A DNA stretch of 64,000 nucleotides from an uncultured Prevotella sp. (GCA_900314995.1 OMXK01000024.1:1-64000), one strand, 5' to 3'. Shown: positions 37,655 to 47,018, counted from the stretch's first letter. Numbers and translations are program-made. The notes: generated by a model from the sequence alone, not told the origin.

Positions 37655-38224
37655 TTAAATGGTTTGGAATTTGTTACAAAGTGCTTTTTGTGTATAGTGT
37701 ACACGTCCCCAAATATGGGTAATAGATTTGCCAAGTGCTACGGCTACATTTTCAAGCGTGAAAGAGTGAACAAAATAAAGATTAAAGATTTCGTAGTCTT
37801 CAGGTTTAAACCATGTTTTCGCATGGTTCTTTATCTGATTTACAAACTTTTCGCGCTTCAAGAGCTTTTCCTCAATTTCAAGCGGTTCTAACTCTTCGTC
37901 AGTCTTCAGGAAAGCCCAAAATAAATCTGTAGGTCTGATTTCTTTTTGTTCTGCTTTGTAGATGTGTTTACTTTGTCTTTTAAATGAAGCCAGAAAGACG
38001 TGAAGAAAGATTTCTTCGTCTTCAGTCGTAACAGAGTCACGAGCAACTAAATAAGCATCGTGAAAAATGTCTTCGTAAGTGGTGTTGTATATTTCCCCAA
38101 ATAGATTTGTTGAAATACACCGCTTATGCAATTTGTCGTAATTTGCAGAAAACCACAAATCAAAAAGTCGTTTTCCGCTATCCGCATTCCTGCGAACGTT
38201 CATGTCTTTAGAATTTTTGTACAT
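37655..38224 (-). CDS. Sigma-70-like region 2/region 4 protein
   Basis: The 189-residue protein has two helical halves as in ECF-type sigma factors: a region-2-like segment (LFDLWFSANYDKLHK and TYEDIFHDAYLVARD, about 20-65) and a region-4-like segment with helix-turn-helix (LENVAVALGKSITHIWGRV, about 153-171). It heads the minus-strand island of three genes. Phage-encoded sigma-like factors redirect host RNA polymerase to late genes; here the tape measure would be a candidate target. Some such proteins are instead terminase small subunit-like, so confidence is moderate. Confidence 0.55.
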   Translation of the reverse strand: MYKNSKDMNVRRNADSGKRLFDLWFSANYDKLHKRCISTNLFGEIYNTTYEDIFHDAYLVARDSVTTEDEEIFLHVFLASFKRQSKHIYKAEQKEIRPTDLFWAFLKTDEELEPLEIEEKLLKREKFVNQIKNHAKTWFKPEDYEIFNLYFVHSFTLENVAVALGKSITHIWGRVHYTQKALCNKFQTI

Positions 38225-39739
38225 ACTTTATAGTGTTATAGTGTTAATGTCCCTTGGACGCTGCAAATATAATATTATTATTATAATGTAACATATAACG
38301 AGCATAAGAAATTAATTGTAATTTACTGAAATTTGCAACATTTAACAAGTATTTGTAAAGATGTTTTATTAATCTGTCTAAAAGTGTGCTTAGTACGTTA
38401 TATCTTTGCATAAAATATTGATATTCAGTGCGTTTTAGCATGTATATAGATAAAATTTGTTACATATAGTCACGGGGAGGGGAGCCCCCCTTTGAATAGA
38501 CAAAAAGCCCGTATTGACTTCACATCTGAATTTTTTATTTTAATTTTTTATTTTTTCATTTTGTAAAGTCCGCTTACTTTTGTGTTTAGTTAATGTATGT
38601 GAATTATTTTAGGATTCCTTTTTCTATTGAAGGAATATTCTTATCTTTGCCCAACCATTTCACATTTCCCACCTTTGGAGGGGTCGCTGAGTCAATCGGT
38701 GTCCCCTTTTTTATCCGAGTTTTGCATCATGTACTATTAAAGCCTGAAACACCAATAAGCAAAGCGAATTTTGACATTGGCAGTCCAAAAGATAGTAGAG
38801 CAAATGTTCTGTCAATCAATCGAGACTGATTCTTGGATATTCCTTGTTTCATTAGATAGTTGCCTGAGAGCATTGATGGTACAGAACGGATTAGGAGTCG
38901 ATTATATGTGGAAATGGCAAAGACGTTATGTTTGCATCCTGCTTATTGAAACTTATACAAGCAGCCCTGAGTTTATTGGTTACATTACCTTTGAGTCATT
39001 ATACCGTATGAGCTCTGTTTTTATGGTGGTGTGGGCAATGTGGGAAAGTCGTGTTCCGTGTCTTGTTTTGTCAAAGACGAAGGTGATCCTGCTATTTTGA
39101 GTATTCCGCAACTTCGTACATTTGGTTCCTGGCAAAACAAAAGGAGGGCAGACCCTATCGGCATCTTATCCCTCCCATTCTGATACAATCAACGCTGCAA
39201 AAGTAGAGAATATCTTGTTTTCGTCCAAGCATTCAAACTAAAAAGGCGCAAAAAAGGCCGTCAGGGTTTTGGCAGAGCCAATCCTTAACGGTCTAATTGA
39301 TAGATAGTCGCTTTTACGCTCTCACAACGGTAGCGGCTTCACATGTGTATTCTTTCCTTCGGGTCTCGAAGCAAACGAAACGCTTTAAATGCCCGGATTT
39401 TCCGGGACTTTTGCTGATCCTTAATCGGTATCAGTTATCCTTGGCTTATTAGCTTTCTTTTCTGAGAAATGGCTTGATTTCCGTCTTCTCGACAAATTCT
39501 TGCCATTTGCCTGCAAAGATATGCAAAAATTTTCATTATCCGACAAATTTGTGTAAAATATTTTTGGTTTATTTGAACATATTGTTTAATTTTGCACCCA
39601 TTCAGCGTTAATTAAAGACAAACACGTTATTTTTTGTCCTCTATTGGTTGTGAAATCAGTAGAGGATATTCTTTTTCATTTTCCACACCTTAATTCAAAG
39701 ATTTTATTTATCTGCATCATAATGTAAACAAATTTACTC
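38225..39739. other. Gene-poor region with promoters and hairpins, possible structured RNA
   Basis: Plus-strand promoter boxes TATCTTTG occur at 38401-38408 and 38642-38649. After the first comes an eight-codon frame and a GGGG/CCCC hairpin near 38475-38495. After the second, frames of 78 and 109 codons exist but look non-coding. A compound hairpin near 39253-39290 (CCGT/ACGG, AGG/CCT, TTGGC/GCCAA nested) and CCCGGA/TCCGGG near 39391-39406 are visible. I see no convincing gene. Confidence 0.45.
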
Positions 39740-39747
39740 TATCTTTG
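39740..39747 (+). promoter_or_regulatory. -7 promoter box of the tape-measure gene
   Basis: TATCTTTG, 29 bases before the chosen ATG; a GTG at 39750 lies too near the box to be the start. Confidence 0.7.
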
Positions 39748-39776
39748 CGGTGCATAAATATAAAAAGTACAGCAAT

Positions 39777-42700
39777 ATGAGTGAATTAAACAAATTAATG
39801 TTTGAGATAGGAATCAAGGATATACGCAAGAGTCTTGATGCCTATAAGAAAGACCTCGAAAAGTGGGTGAAGGACAATCCCGTGAAACTCCGTGTGGAGA
39901 TAGAGGGCTTACAGGACAAGCTACGCTCTATGGGCGTTGTCTTCGGTGAGAGCAACAAGCAGATACAATCCATGGCCAAGGAGACGGAAAAGATACTTGG
40001 TCAGGTTGATCAGAGGATGCGTTCTATGGGCAAGGGCAGTGAAAGCATCCGTGCCTCCAGTATCGACAAGATACATACCATCCTGAAGGAAGTGGATTCT
40101 GCCATTTCCAAGATTGAGCGGCATCCTCTATTTGGTGATAACCCGTTTAGTCAGAAGATCGGTTCGAGTGGCATGGTTAAGTGGCTGAAGGAATATCGTC
40201 AGGCACTACTCGATGCTGAGAAGAACCCCATCATAGGGAGTCGTGGCGGTTTGGCTTCAATCATGTTCGGCGATGAGCAGCTAATTGGCAAGATGAATCA
40301 GGTCAAGGCTTCTGCAAAGTCTGTCAATGATCTTATCAAAAGTATGGATATGCTATACCAGGTACGTCAGCGATTTGACAAGATTGGTGATAGCAAGCCT
40401 ATACCTATGGTATCATCAGATAAGATAAAGGAGAATGCAGACCGAATGCGCTCCAATCTCGAATACATGATGCAGGCTGTAAGGCAGATGCAGGAACTCC
40501 GCTCAAAGGTGGTCACAAAGGGCATAGACGATACGCCATACGGTTGGATTGTCAATGACTACAAGCGTCTTTTCAGTGAGTTCGAGCGTATGAGCAAGGA
40601 CAGTAACCTTTGGAAAGATTCTGAGAAGGTAGAGGCTTTGAGCCGTCAGTGGATGGGCTATGCTGAGACCCTGCGCTCTGTTGCAAGCACCTATGCCCAA
40701 CTTTATAACGTCCAGACCCGCTCGATGTCTCAGAAGGCAAGTGGTGGCAGTTCTGCTTCTGTTATCATTGACCCCAAATCGGTTCAGGAGGCGGTTTATC
40801 AGGTTTCTCAGTTGGAGAATCGTATTACCCGGTTGCATGAAATGGAGCAAAAGGCAAGTGGTCTTGGCATTGACACCACAAAGATGAAGAATCTGATTCA
40901 GGAAATGGAGGGCTATCTGTCTAAATACCGTCAGATTATAGATAATGGCGGCAGGATTGGCGGTGGCAAAGTCAGTGCCTTTGATCTCAAAGCCGAGGGT
41001 GATTATCGCTCTTTTACTGCAAGGATTTCCGAGAATACCCGTGAACTCAGTCGTAACATCAGCGAGAAGCAAAGGGCAGCGGGTGCTGAATCGCAATACT
41101 CCCATGCCGTAAGTTCTGCAACTTCTGAATTGTCCCGTCAGTCTCAGGTCATGCAGGATCTCAGAACGATGGCACAGCAGTATATCAGCCTTTGGGCTGC
41201 AAAGTCATTCCTTGACAATATCATTGAGCAGGGAGGTCAGTTGGAACAACAGCGTCTAAGCATTCAAGCAATTCTTGGTGATGCGGCTCAGGCAAATGCC
41301 CTCTTTACGCGCGTGAAGGGTCTGGCTATCCAATCCCCGTTTGGTGTCACTGAGATAGACCAGATGACAAAGCAGCTCAGTGCCTACGGCTTTGAATACC
41401 ATGAACTCTTCGACATGACAAAGCGGCTTGCCGACATTTCGGCTGCAACTGGCACAGAGGTAAGCCGTTTGGCTTTGGCTCTGGGTCATGTGAGGTCTGA
41501 GGGTGCGCTTTCGGGCTATACCTTGCGTCAGTTCAGCATGGGCAATATCCCGTTGCTTGCAAAACTCTCCGAGAAACTTGGTGTCACAACTAAGGAGATT
41601 CGCAAGATGGTTTCAAAGAAGGAAATCGGCTATGATCAGGTTGTGGAGGTTCTGCAAGAACTTACAGACAAATCGGGAATGTTCTATAATGCTCAAGAAA
41701 CCATGTCTGAGGCTCTTAATGCAAAGTTCAAAAATCTCCGTGACTCATTCCAGATCATGTATAGCGAAATGGCAGAAAGCAGTGTGGGCGATGGCTTGAA
41801 GGATCTTGCAGTCATGCTGACAGAGCTTTCACGGAACTGGCGCATTTTGCTCCCGCTTGGTGCTACTGCTGTAGGTTTGTATGGCTTGCAGAAAGCGGCT
41901 ACCCTTGCCCTCAACCATGAACTTGCGGCTCAGGAGCGTTACTTGGGACGTAATGCCATTGCCACAAGCAAATACTCTATGGCTCAACTCCGTGCCATTG
42001 CCACTACCGGGCGTTTCTCTCTTGCTCTTCGTGGTCTGTGGCGTAGTCTGGCAAGCCTTGGCAGATTCGTATTCAGTCCTGCTACTATGGGCTTTGCAGC
42101 CATTGAGGGATTGGTATATCTCTGGCAACGTCACAATCAGGAAATGGAACGGGCAAAGGAACTTACCAAAACCTATGCCCTCGAAAGTTCTGAGGCTCTG
42201 AGAAATCTCAAAACCAGAATGGATAATATTGACCCGTTCAATGCGGAAATGACGGAATCGCAGTTGAAGCAGGGAATTGATGCCATGACTGAGACGCTGA
42301 AGAATTATGCCGTTAATGCTGGTGAGGTTATGACTTCTGCCTTTGCCGCTGATGAGAACGGTAAAGTCAAAAGCCTTGCAGAGCAATACCAATACCTTCG
42401 TGAGAAGATGGAAGAAACCCTTGGAACATATAGGGAAATGGAGAAAACGGCAGACTCTTTCGAATTTGGCGTAAAGTATAGTGATGGCGGTTGGTTCGAT
42501 GATAGCGTAGAGACAGACCTCACTCAGTATGCCAATGCCGTTAAGAACTATGAGGACAGCATTACGGAATTCACGGCAAATAATCAGATTGCCGTTAAGA
42601 GGGCACTTGACGCTGTGAAGGAAATGGAGCCAGTCTTTGCCGCTGTTTCTGGTGAATTGAAGTCGGATGCAGAACGGGTGAAGTGGCTCCTGGAAAATCA

Positions 42701-45700
42701 GGGCAATTGGTCTAATCTGTTTGAGAACTTCAAACGTCAGTTACGCTTCAATGGTGCTGACTATGGCGGTGTTATAGGTTACAACACCCTCCACAATGTT
42801 GAGACACAGCGAAAGGAGGCCATGGATGAATTGGATAAGTTCTTTGTCGGTGTTGAGGAGCGTATGAAGAAATTCGGCTACGACTTCGGCAACAATGGTA
42901 AGGAACTGAGTAAGGAGCAAGTCGGCAATCTGCTGAAGCAGACCCGTGAGTGGATTGAAAAACACCCGGAATGGAACAATATCATTGACGTTATTTCTGA
43001 GAAGTTTGAAAAGCGTTGGGGAATAAAGATCGGTGTTGAGACAGTTGAGGCAAAGAAGGAACTTAACGAGTGGCAACAGCAGATGCAGGATTGGCTTGAC
43101 AAGCATAATTCCACTATCAAGATCAAGCCTGAAATGTCCCGTGATGATATTATCAAGTTAGTGCATAACAGCATAAAGGACACACAGGAAGTGATAGACC
43201 AGACCAAGCCAATCCTTCTTAGATTTGGCGTTGACCTATCAAACATTCCCGATGATCTTCCATTGGGCTTGCGCACGCCTTGGGGTAAGAAACAGGCAGC
43301 AGATTACAAGTCAGCGGCTCCACAAAACAAGGTTGCGCGTGATTTCCTCACTGAGTTCGGTTTGCCTGCTGCAAAGGAAAAGCGTTCTGGCAGTAAGTCC
43401 GCTGAGGATAAGAAACTGAAAGAGGCGCGTACCCGTCTCGAAGAAGTGAAGTCTTTCCTTAACGAATACAAGAAATACCGTGATACCTATGGTAAGGAAC
43501 GTGCAATCAACATTCTCGAAGATCTCTTCCCTTCTACCAAGGGCAGGGGCAAAGAGATTGTTGACAATTTCAAGGGGACTCTCAATGAGATTAAGAATTC
43601 ATTGAAACTCAATACTGAAGACCGTAAGAAGTTTGGCATTAGCATTGACAAACTCATTGCCGATACCGATCTTGATTCGGCCAAGGAGATAATAGACCGA
43701 AAGATAAATGCAATTGAGCGTTATATCTCAGATGTTACCGACAAAATAAGCCTTTACCGCACACTATTAAATGATACTGGCAGTAAGGAATTTGCCATGT
43801 CTGCCTTTGTTGACGGTATGCTTTGGAATGATGAAGCCAGAATCCTTGCCGATACTTTGCGCGAGAAGATGGGCGAAAAAGGCAACATCGTGGATTGGGA
43901 GGCTGACAAACAGACAGCTCAGGACTGGTTCAAGGCTAACTTCAATAATGGAGAGGAACTTTTCAAGCTATGGGAAAAGATCTCTGACATGGTTCGCGGC
44001 AACTACCAGAAGTCTTTGGAGGAATCTGCAAACGCCATCAAATCTAACCTCACTTATGAGGAAAAGATTGCTTCTATCCGGCAGAGATATGAGCAGATGC
44101 GTAAGGATTCTAAGGGTGATCGTGCCAAATATGCCATTAATAAGGCAGAGCAGGCAGAAATGGCTCAGGTGAAACTTGATGAGTTAAAGGAGAATGTCAA
44201 TTGGGAGGTAGTCTTTGGCAACCTGAAGACTTATACAAAGAAGGTTCTGGTTGACGTTAGAAAGAATCTCTCTGAGTACATTCGTCTCAATCGTAGCAAG
44301 ATGGACGTTAAGGCTCTGAAAGAAGTTGAGTCTGCTATGTCAGAACTTGACCGTGCCATTGCCGACAAGAGCGGATTGTTCAGCGGTCTTGCTGAGAATA
44401 TCGAGGCTTACAAGAAAGCCACTAAGGAACTGACTGAGGCAGAAAAGGAGTATCAGGAAGCCGTTTCAAAGTATGGCAAAACCTCCGCTCAGGCTCAGGA
44501 TGCAAAGCAGCGCGTCAATCAGGCAAAGAATAATGTTGTTCAGGCTCAGGGCAATGTTAGTAACAGTCAGATCAATACAATGCAGAAGATTGCCAAGATC
44601 TCGCAGGCTCTTGTATCATTAGGCAAATCCAATGAGGCAACGCTTTCGGATGTTGGTAATGTTATTGGTACGGTTGTATCGGCTCTTAGTGAGACTGGTG
44701 AAGGCATTGGTGCTTTGATTGCTGCAATTTTCGCTTTGCTTGATGGCATTGGTGAAATGGGAATAGATAATTTCCTTGGCAATATCCTTGACGGTGTGGC
44801 TCATGCCGTTGGTGGTATTCTTGCCGGAGTCGGAAACATTTTTGGTGGCATATTCGGTCAGGGTGATGCTTTTGATTTTCTCAAAGACGATGTTTTTGGC
44901 GATGGCTATCACTACTACAATAAGGCTAAAGCCCAATATGATCAACTGGTTCAGGTTTGGGATTCCCTGATTGAAAAAAAGAAGGAATACCTCAACCAGA
45001 AATGGGGTGTTGAAGCTCAGCAGGCAGGTGCTGAAGCCCTTGCTATTATGAGGGCAGAAATGGAAGCGTCAACAATCCTTGCTTGGAAGCGTCTTTCGGC
45101 TGGTGCTTCTATGGGGTCTCATAGCATTGGTTATCGTATGTGGCAGGGCAGCTATGACTATAGAGGCACGAATTGGCGTGATGTCGCAGGCGAAATCTCC
45201 CGTAGTCTTGGCGGTGTTCAATTCAACAGCATGGAAGATATGCTCGAAATGACTGGAGAACAATTGCTCTGGATTAAAGAAAACTATGTCGGACTTTGGG
45301 CGAACATGGACGGTGATTTCAGGGAGCACTTGGAAAAAGTCATTGCCTATGGCGATAAGGAGGCAGAGATCATTGACAAGATGAAAGAGAAGATGACGGG
45401 TTGGAAACTTGACACCGTAAAGAATGAATGGGCTGACTTGATGGCGACTATGAGCAACAGCAGTGACAAACTCGCTGAGAATCTGGAAGATAAATTGCGC
45501 CATGCAATACTCAATTCAATGGTTGATAGTCTTTTCACCAAGAAATTGCAGGCACTCATTGACTCTGCCTCTGTTAATGACGAATACATCGACAGTAATG
45601 GAAATGTACGTCACCACACCTACGATTCTCAGGGCAATGTCATAGACAAAGACATAGCAAGCGAGTTTACCAAGGCTGAATGGGATATGCTCATGGATAT

Positions 45701-46082
45701 GGCAAAAGCAAACTCTGCTGAAGCGATGTCTGTTAGGGATATGCTGAAGAATTTGTATGGATGGTCTGATAGCGATGGAGGGACTTCATCAACAGCCAAA
45801 GGCATTCAGGGTGTTACAGAGCAAACGGCAGACATACTTGCGGGATATGTGAATAGTATTAGGGCAGATGTCTCTGTTATTCGTTCGCTGAAAGAAGGGC
45901 TGAATAATTATCATAACGATATGTATAGAGTAATGACCCAAGGCTGTGATACTCTTAGAAACATAGAAGAATCCACTAATGCAATTATGAGGAGTAATGA
46001 AGCCATTATGAAGAGCAATCAGGAAATTCTCAATCTCTTCAATGGTTTGAAGACTAAGGCTTGGAAGCTACCAATCTCTTAA
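39777..46082 (+). CDS. Phage tail tape-measure protein, 2,101 residues
   Basis: The protein has an N-terminal 450 residues of coiled coil, then the tape-measure domain (about 485-666) with LSIQAILGDAAQANALF, QMTKQLSAYGFEYHELFD, GTEVSRLALALGHVRSEGAL and LRQFSMGNIPLLAKLSEKL. Hydrophobic segments follow at about 688-714 and 768-783, then more than 800 residues of coiled coil. A glycine-rich hydrophobic stretch (about 1621-1700) has IGTVVSALSETGEGIGALIA and VGGILAGVGNIFGGIFG. Such proteins fix tail length and enter the host envelope. By the usual 1.5 Angstrom per residue rule of thumb it would set a long tail. It has its own promoter and no other recognised tail genes next to it, which is unusual. 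Confidence 0.88.
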   Translation: MSELNKLMFEIGIKDIRKSLDAYKKDLEKWVKDNPVKLRVEIEGLQDKLRSMGVVFGESNKQIQSMAKETEKILGQVDQRMRSMGKGSESIRASSIDKIHTILKEVDSAISKIERHPLFGDNPFSQKIGSSGMVKWLKEYRQALLDAEKNPIIGSRGGLASIMFGDEQLIGKMNQVKASAKSVNDLIKSMDMLYQVRQRFDKIGDSKPIPMVSSDKIKENADRMRSNLEYMMQAVRQMQELRSKVVTKGIDDTPYGWIVNDYKRLFSEFERMSKDSNLWKDSEKVEALSRQWMGYAETLRSVASTYAQLYNVQTRSMSQKASGGSSASVIIDPKSVQEAVYQVSQLENRITRLHEMEQKASGLGIDTTKMKNLIQEMEGYLSKYRQIIDNGGRIGGGKVSAFDLKAEGDYRSFTARISENTRELSRNISEKQRAAGAESQYSHAVSSATSELSRQSQVMQDLRTMAQQYISLWAAKSFLDNIIEQGGQLEQQRLSIQAILGDAAQANALFTRVKGLAIQSPFGVTEIDQMTKQLSAYGFEYHELFDMTKRLADISAATGTEVSRLALALGHVRSEGALSGYTLRQFSMGNIPLLAKLSEKLGVTTKEIRKMVSKKEIGYDQVVEVLQELTDKSGMFYNAQETMSEALNAKFKNLRDSFQIMYSEMAESSVGDGLKDLAVMLTELSRNWRILLPLGATAVGLYGLQKAATLALNHELAAQERYLGRNAIATSKYSMAQLRAIATTGRFSLALRGLWRSLASLGRFVFSPATMGFAAIEGLVYLWQRHNQEMERAKELTKTYALESSEALRNLKTRMDNIDPFNAEMTESQLKQGIDAMTETLKNYAVNAGEVMTSAFAADENGKVKSLAEQYQYLREKMEETLGTYREMEKTADSFEFGVKYSDGGWFDDSVETDLTQYANAVKNYEDSITEFTANNQIAVKRALDAVKEMEPVFAAVSGELKSDAERVKWLLENQGNWSNLFENFKRQLRFNGADYGGVIGYNTLHNVETQRKEAMDELDKFFVGVEERMKKFGYDFGNNGKELSKEQVGNLLKQTREWIEKHPEWNNIIDVISEKFEKRWGIKIGVETVEAKKELNEWQQQMQDWLDKHNSTIKIKPEMSRDDIIKLVHNSIKDTQEVIDQTKPILLRFGVDLSNIPDDLPLGLRTPWGKKQAADYKSAAPQNKVARDFLTEFGLPAAKEKRSGSKSAEDKKLKEARTRLEEVKSFLNEYKKYRDTYGKERAINILEDLFPSTKGRGKEIVDNFKGTLNEIKNSLKLNTEDRKKFGISIDKLIADTDLDSAKEIIDRKINAIERYISDVTDKISLYRTLLNDTGSKEFAMSAFVDGMLWNDEARILADTLREKMGEKGNIVDWEADKQTAQDWFKANFNNGEELFKLWEKISDMVRGNYQKSLEESANAIKSNLTYEEKIASIRQRYEQMRKDSKGDRAKYAINKAEQAEMAQVKLDELKENVNWEVVFGNLKTYTKKVLVDVRKNLSEYIRLNRSKMDVKALKEVESAMSELDRAIADKSGLFSGLAENIEAYKKATKELTEAEKEYQEAVSKYGKTSAQAQDAKQRVNQAKNNVVQAQGNVSNSQINTMQKIAKISQALVSLGKSNEATLSDVGNVIGTVVSALSETGEGIGALIAAIFALLDGIGEMGIDNFLGNILDGVAHAVGGILAGVGNIFGGIFGQGDAFDFLKDDVFGDGYHYYNKAKAQYDQLVQVWDSLIEKKKEYLNQKWGVEAQQAGAEALAIMRAEMEASTILAWKRLSAGASMGSHSIGYRMWQGSYDYRGTNWRDVAGEISRSLGGVQFNSMEDMLEMTGEQLLWIKENYVGLWANMDGDFREHLEKVIAYGDKEAEIIDKMKEKMTGWKLDTVKNEWADLMATMSNSSDKLAENLEDKLRHAILNSMVDSLFTKKLQALIDSASVNDEYIDSNGNVRHHTYDSQGNVIDKDIASEFTKAEWDMLMDMAKANSAEAMSVRDMLKNLYGWSDSDGGTSSTAKGIQGVTEQTADILAGYVNSIRADVSVIRSLKEGLNNYHNDMYRVMTQGCDTLRNIEESTNAIMRSNEAIMKSNQEILNLFNGLKTKAWKLPIS

Positions 46083-46103
46083 TTATATAAATCGGTGTAA
46101 GTT

Positions 46104-46517
46104 ATGCAAAAGAAAAAGTTAGAATCTGAGATTATCCATAAAAGACCTAATATATATATTGTTACGGTCTGTGAGAATACCAAGGTTATTGAGCAGAAGA
46201 AATTCTACTTTGTAAATGAGGCTTTCATCTATGCCCGCGACAAACGGGCAGAAGGGTACACTTGCGAACAGCGGACAGTCCACAATCCTTATTATCGTGG
46301 TGAATTACAACTATGCGGAGGAATGTGTCATAATCAAAAGCATCTTCCGATTAATACCCGTACTGGATGGGCGCAGAAAGTTCTTTGCGTTGACACTGGG
46401 GCAATCTATATGACAATGCGAGAATGTGAGAACTCAGTTGGTATCTCTGGTTATCGGATCCGGAATGCGATCCGTAAGGGCGTGAGAGTAGAAGGAATAT
46501 TATTTCAGTATGCTTAA
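46104..46517 (+). CDS. NUMOD1-like DNA-binding protein, 137 residues
   Basis: The C-terminal half (VLCVDTGAIYMTMRECENSV, then GYRIRNAIRKG and GILFQYA) matches the NUMOD1-type pattern V-C-x-x-TG-x-x-Y-x-S-x-x-EC-x-x-x-x-GIS-x-x-x-I seen as a DNA-binding module in homing endonucleases and phage proteins. The N-terminal half is basic, with KFYFVNEAFIYARDKRAEGY. No nuclease motif (GIY-YIG or HNH) is seen. It follows the tape-measure gene by 21 bases and ends at an intrinsic terminator. Confidence 0.55.
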   Translation: MQKKKLESEIIHKRPNIYIVTVCENTKVIEQKKFYFVNEAFIYARDKRAEGYTCEQRTVHNPYYRGELQLCGGMCHNQKHLPINTRTGWAQKVLCVDTGAIYMTMRECENSVGISGYRIRNAIRKGVRVEGILFQYA

Positions 46518-46555
46518 ACATGTCATATTGCGACTTTGTTAGATTTATGCTTGGG

Positions 46556-46585
46556 AGCGGCTGTGCGTGAGCATAGTCGCTTTTC
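46556..46585 (+). terminator. Intrinsic terminator at element right end
   Basis: AGCGGCTGTGC, GTGA loop, GCATAGTCGCT (two G-T pairs) followed by TTTTC. Confidence 0.8.
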
Positions 46586-46693
46586 TTATGAATTAAGAAT
46601 GAAATGAGTGTGTGTTCATTGGTAAAAGTAGCTTTCACCAATGCCACATACAAAAAAATGACTCAGTTATTTGTCTTATCCCATTTTTTTATG

Positions 46694-46797
46694 TATCTTT
46701 GCATCGTTCTATCATGAACAAAAGAAATTTGCCGTCCGCTTTTGTCCGCGATGGATGGGAGCGGACATTTTCAAAGCTAAAGGTAGATACAAAGTAG
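46694..46797 (+). other. Promoter box, short frame and hairpin near the right arm
   Basis: TATCTTTG at 46694-46701 precedes a 27-codon frame (46714-46797). Its body contains direct GTCCGC repeats and GTCCGC/GCGGAC inverted repeats, and its last codons run through the arm-type repeats. It may be a tiny gene, an excision-activated transcript reading outward toward attR, or a structural part of attP. Confidence 0.3.
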
Positions 46798-46804
46798 ATA
46801 CAAA
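46783..46804 (+). repeat. Right arm-type repeats
   Basis: GTAGATACAAA at 46783-46793 and 46794-46804, head to tail. Together with two flanking bases on the left they are identical over 25 bp to 22860-22884 at the other end of the element. Confidence 0.78.
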
Positions 46805-46871
46805 AAATTAATCTCAAATATATATGAGTAACTTAAAATGCTGTAAATCAGATATATACAAAAGTTGTTGT

Positions 46872-46887
46872 TGGTGGGGCATCAATT
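46872..46887 (+). repeat. attR core (16-bp direct repeat)
   Basis: TGGTGGGGCATCAATT, identical to 22722-22737; it is followed by the displaced original end of ccsA. Confidence 0.88.
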
Positions 46888-46934
46888 ATCTTCCCTCTGC
46901 CCAAGGCTCCAGCGTACACACCTATAATGCTTGA
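46872..46934 (+). pseudogene. ccsA: Displaced original 3' end of ccsA
   Basis: In frame from the attR core this reads WWGIN then YLPSAQGSSVHTYNA and a TGA at 46932-46934, clearly homologous to the current ccsA end. It has no start and cannot be expressed while the element is integrated. Precise excision would rejoin it to ccsA at 22737/46888. Confidence 0.88.
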
Positions 46935-47018
46935 CGGGAATAGCCGTTGGAATGGCGACTGATGAGGATTTTCAGATTCTTTAAGATAATAATATTTGGT
47001 TGTTTCAAATTTTATGCT

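Larger units (their letters stand above)
22722..46887. mobile_element. Phage-like integrative element of about 24.15 kb inserted in ccsA
   Basis: The boundaries are a 16-bp direct repeat (TGGTGGGGCATCAATT) lying in ccsA at the left and in the displaced ccsA tail at the right. A tyrosine integrase sits next to the left end, with GTAGATACAAA arm-type repeats near both ends. The interior is visibly more AT-rich than the flanking host genes. Cargo includes tandem HTH proteins, an XRE regulator, about twenty small proteins, a possible HK97-gp10-like protein, a candidate replication protein beside iteron clusters, a sigma-like protein and a giant tape-measure protein. I see no terminase, portal, capsid, lysis, relaxase or conjugation gene, so it is either a reduced prophage or a satellite that uses helper-phage parts. 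Confidence 0.88.

Noticed and set aside
38771..39100. 109-codon plus-strand frame
   Set aside because: Its composition is atypical for a soluble or membrane protein, it has no promoter at its start and it overlaps another equally weak frame.
39010..39172. Walker A-like GGVGNVGKS in a short plus-strand frame
   Set aside because: The frame has no start codon after its upstream stop, is short, and no other ATPase motif follows; probably chance.
22722..46887. Integrative conjugative element
   Set aside because: No relaxase, coupling protein or Tra-type genes are visible, while a tape-measure protein is present.
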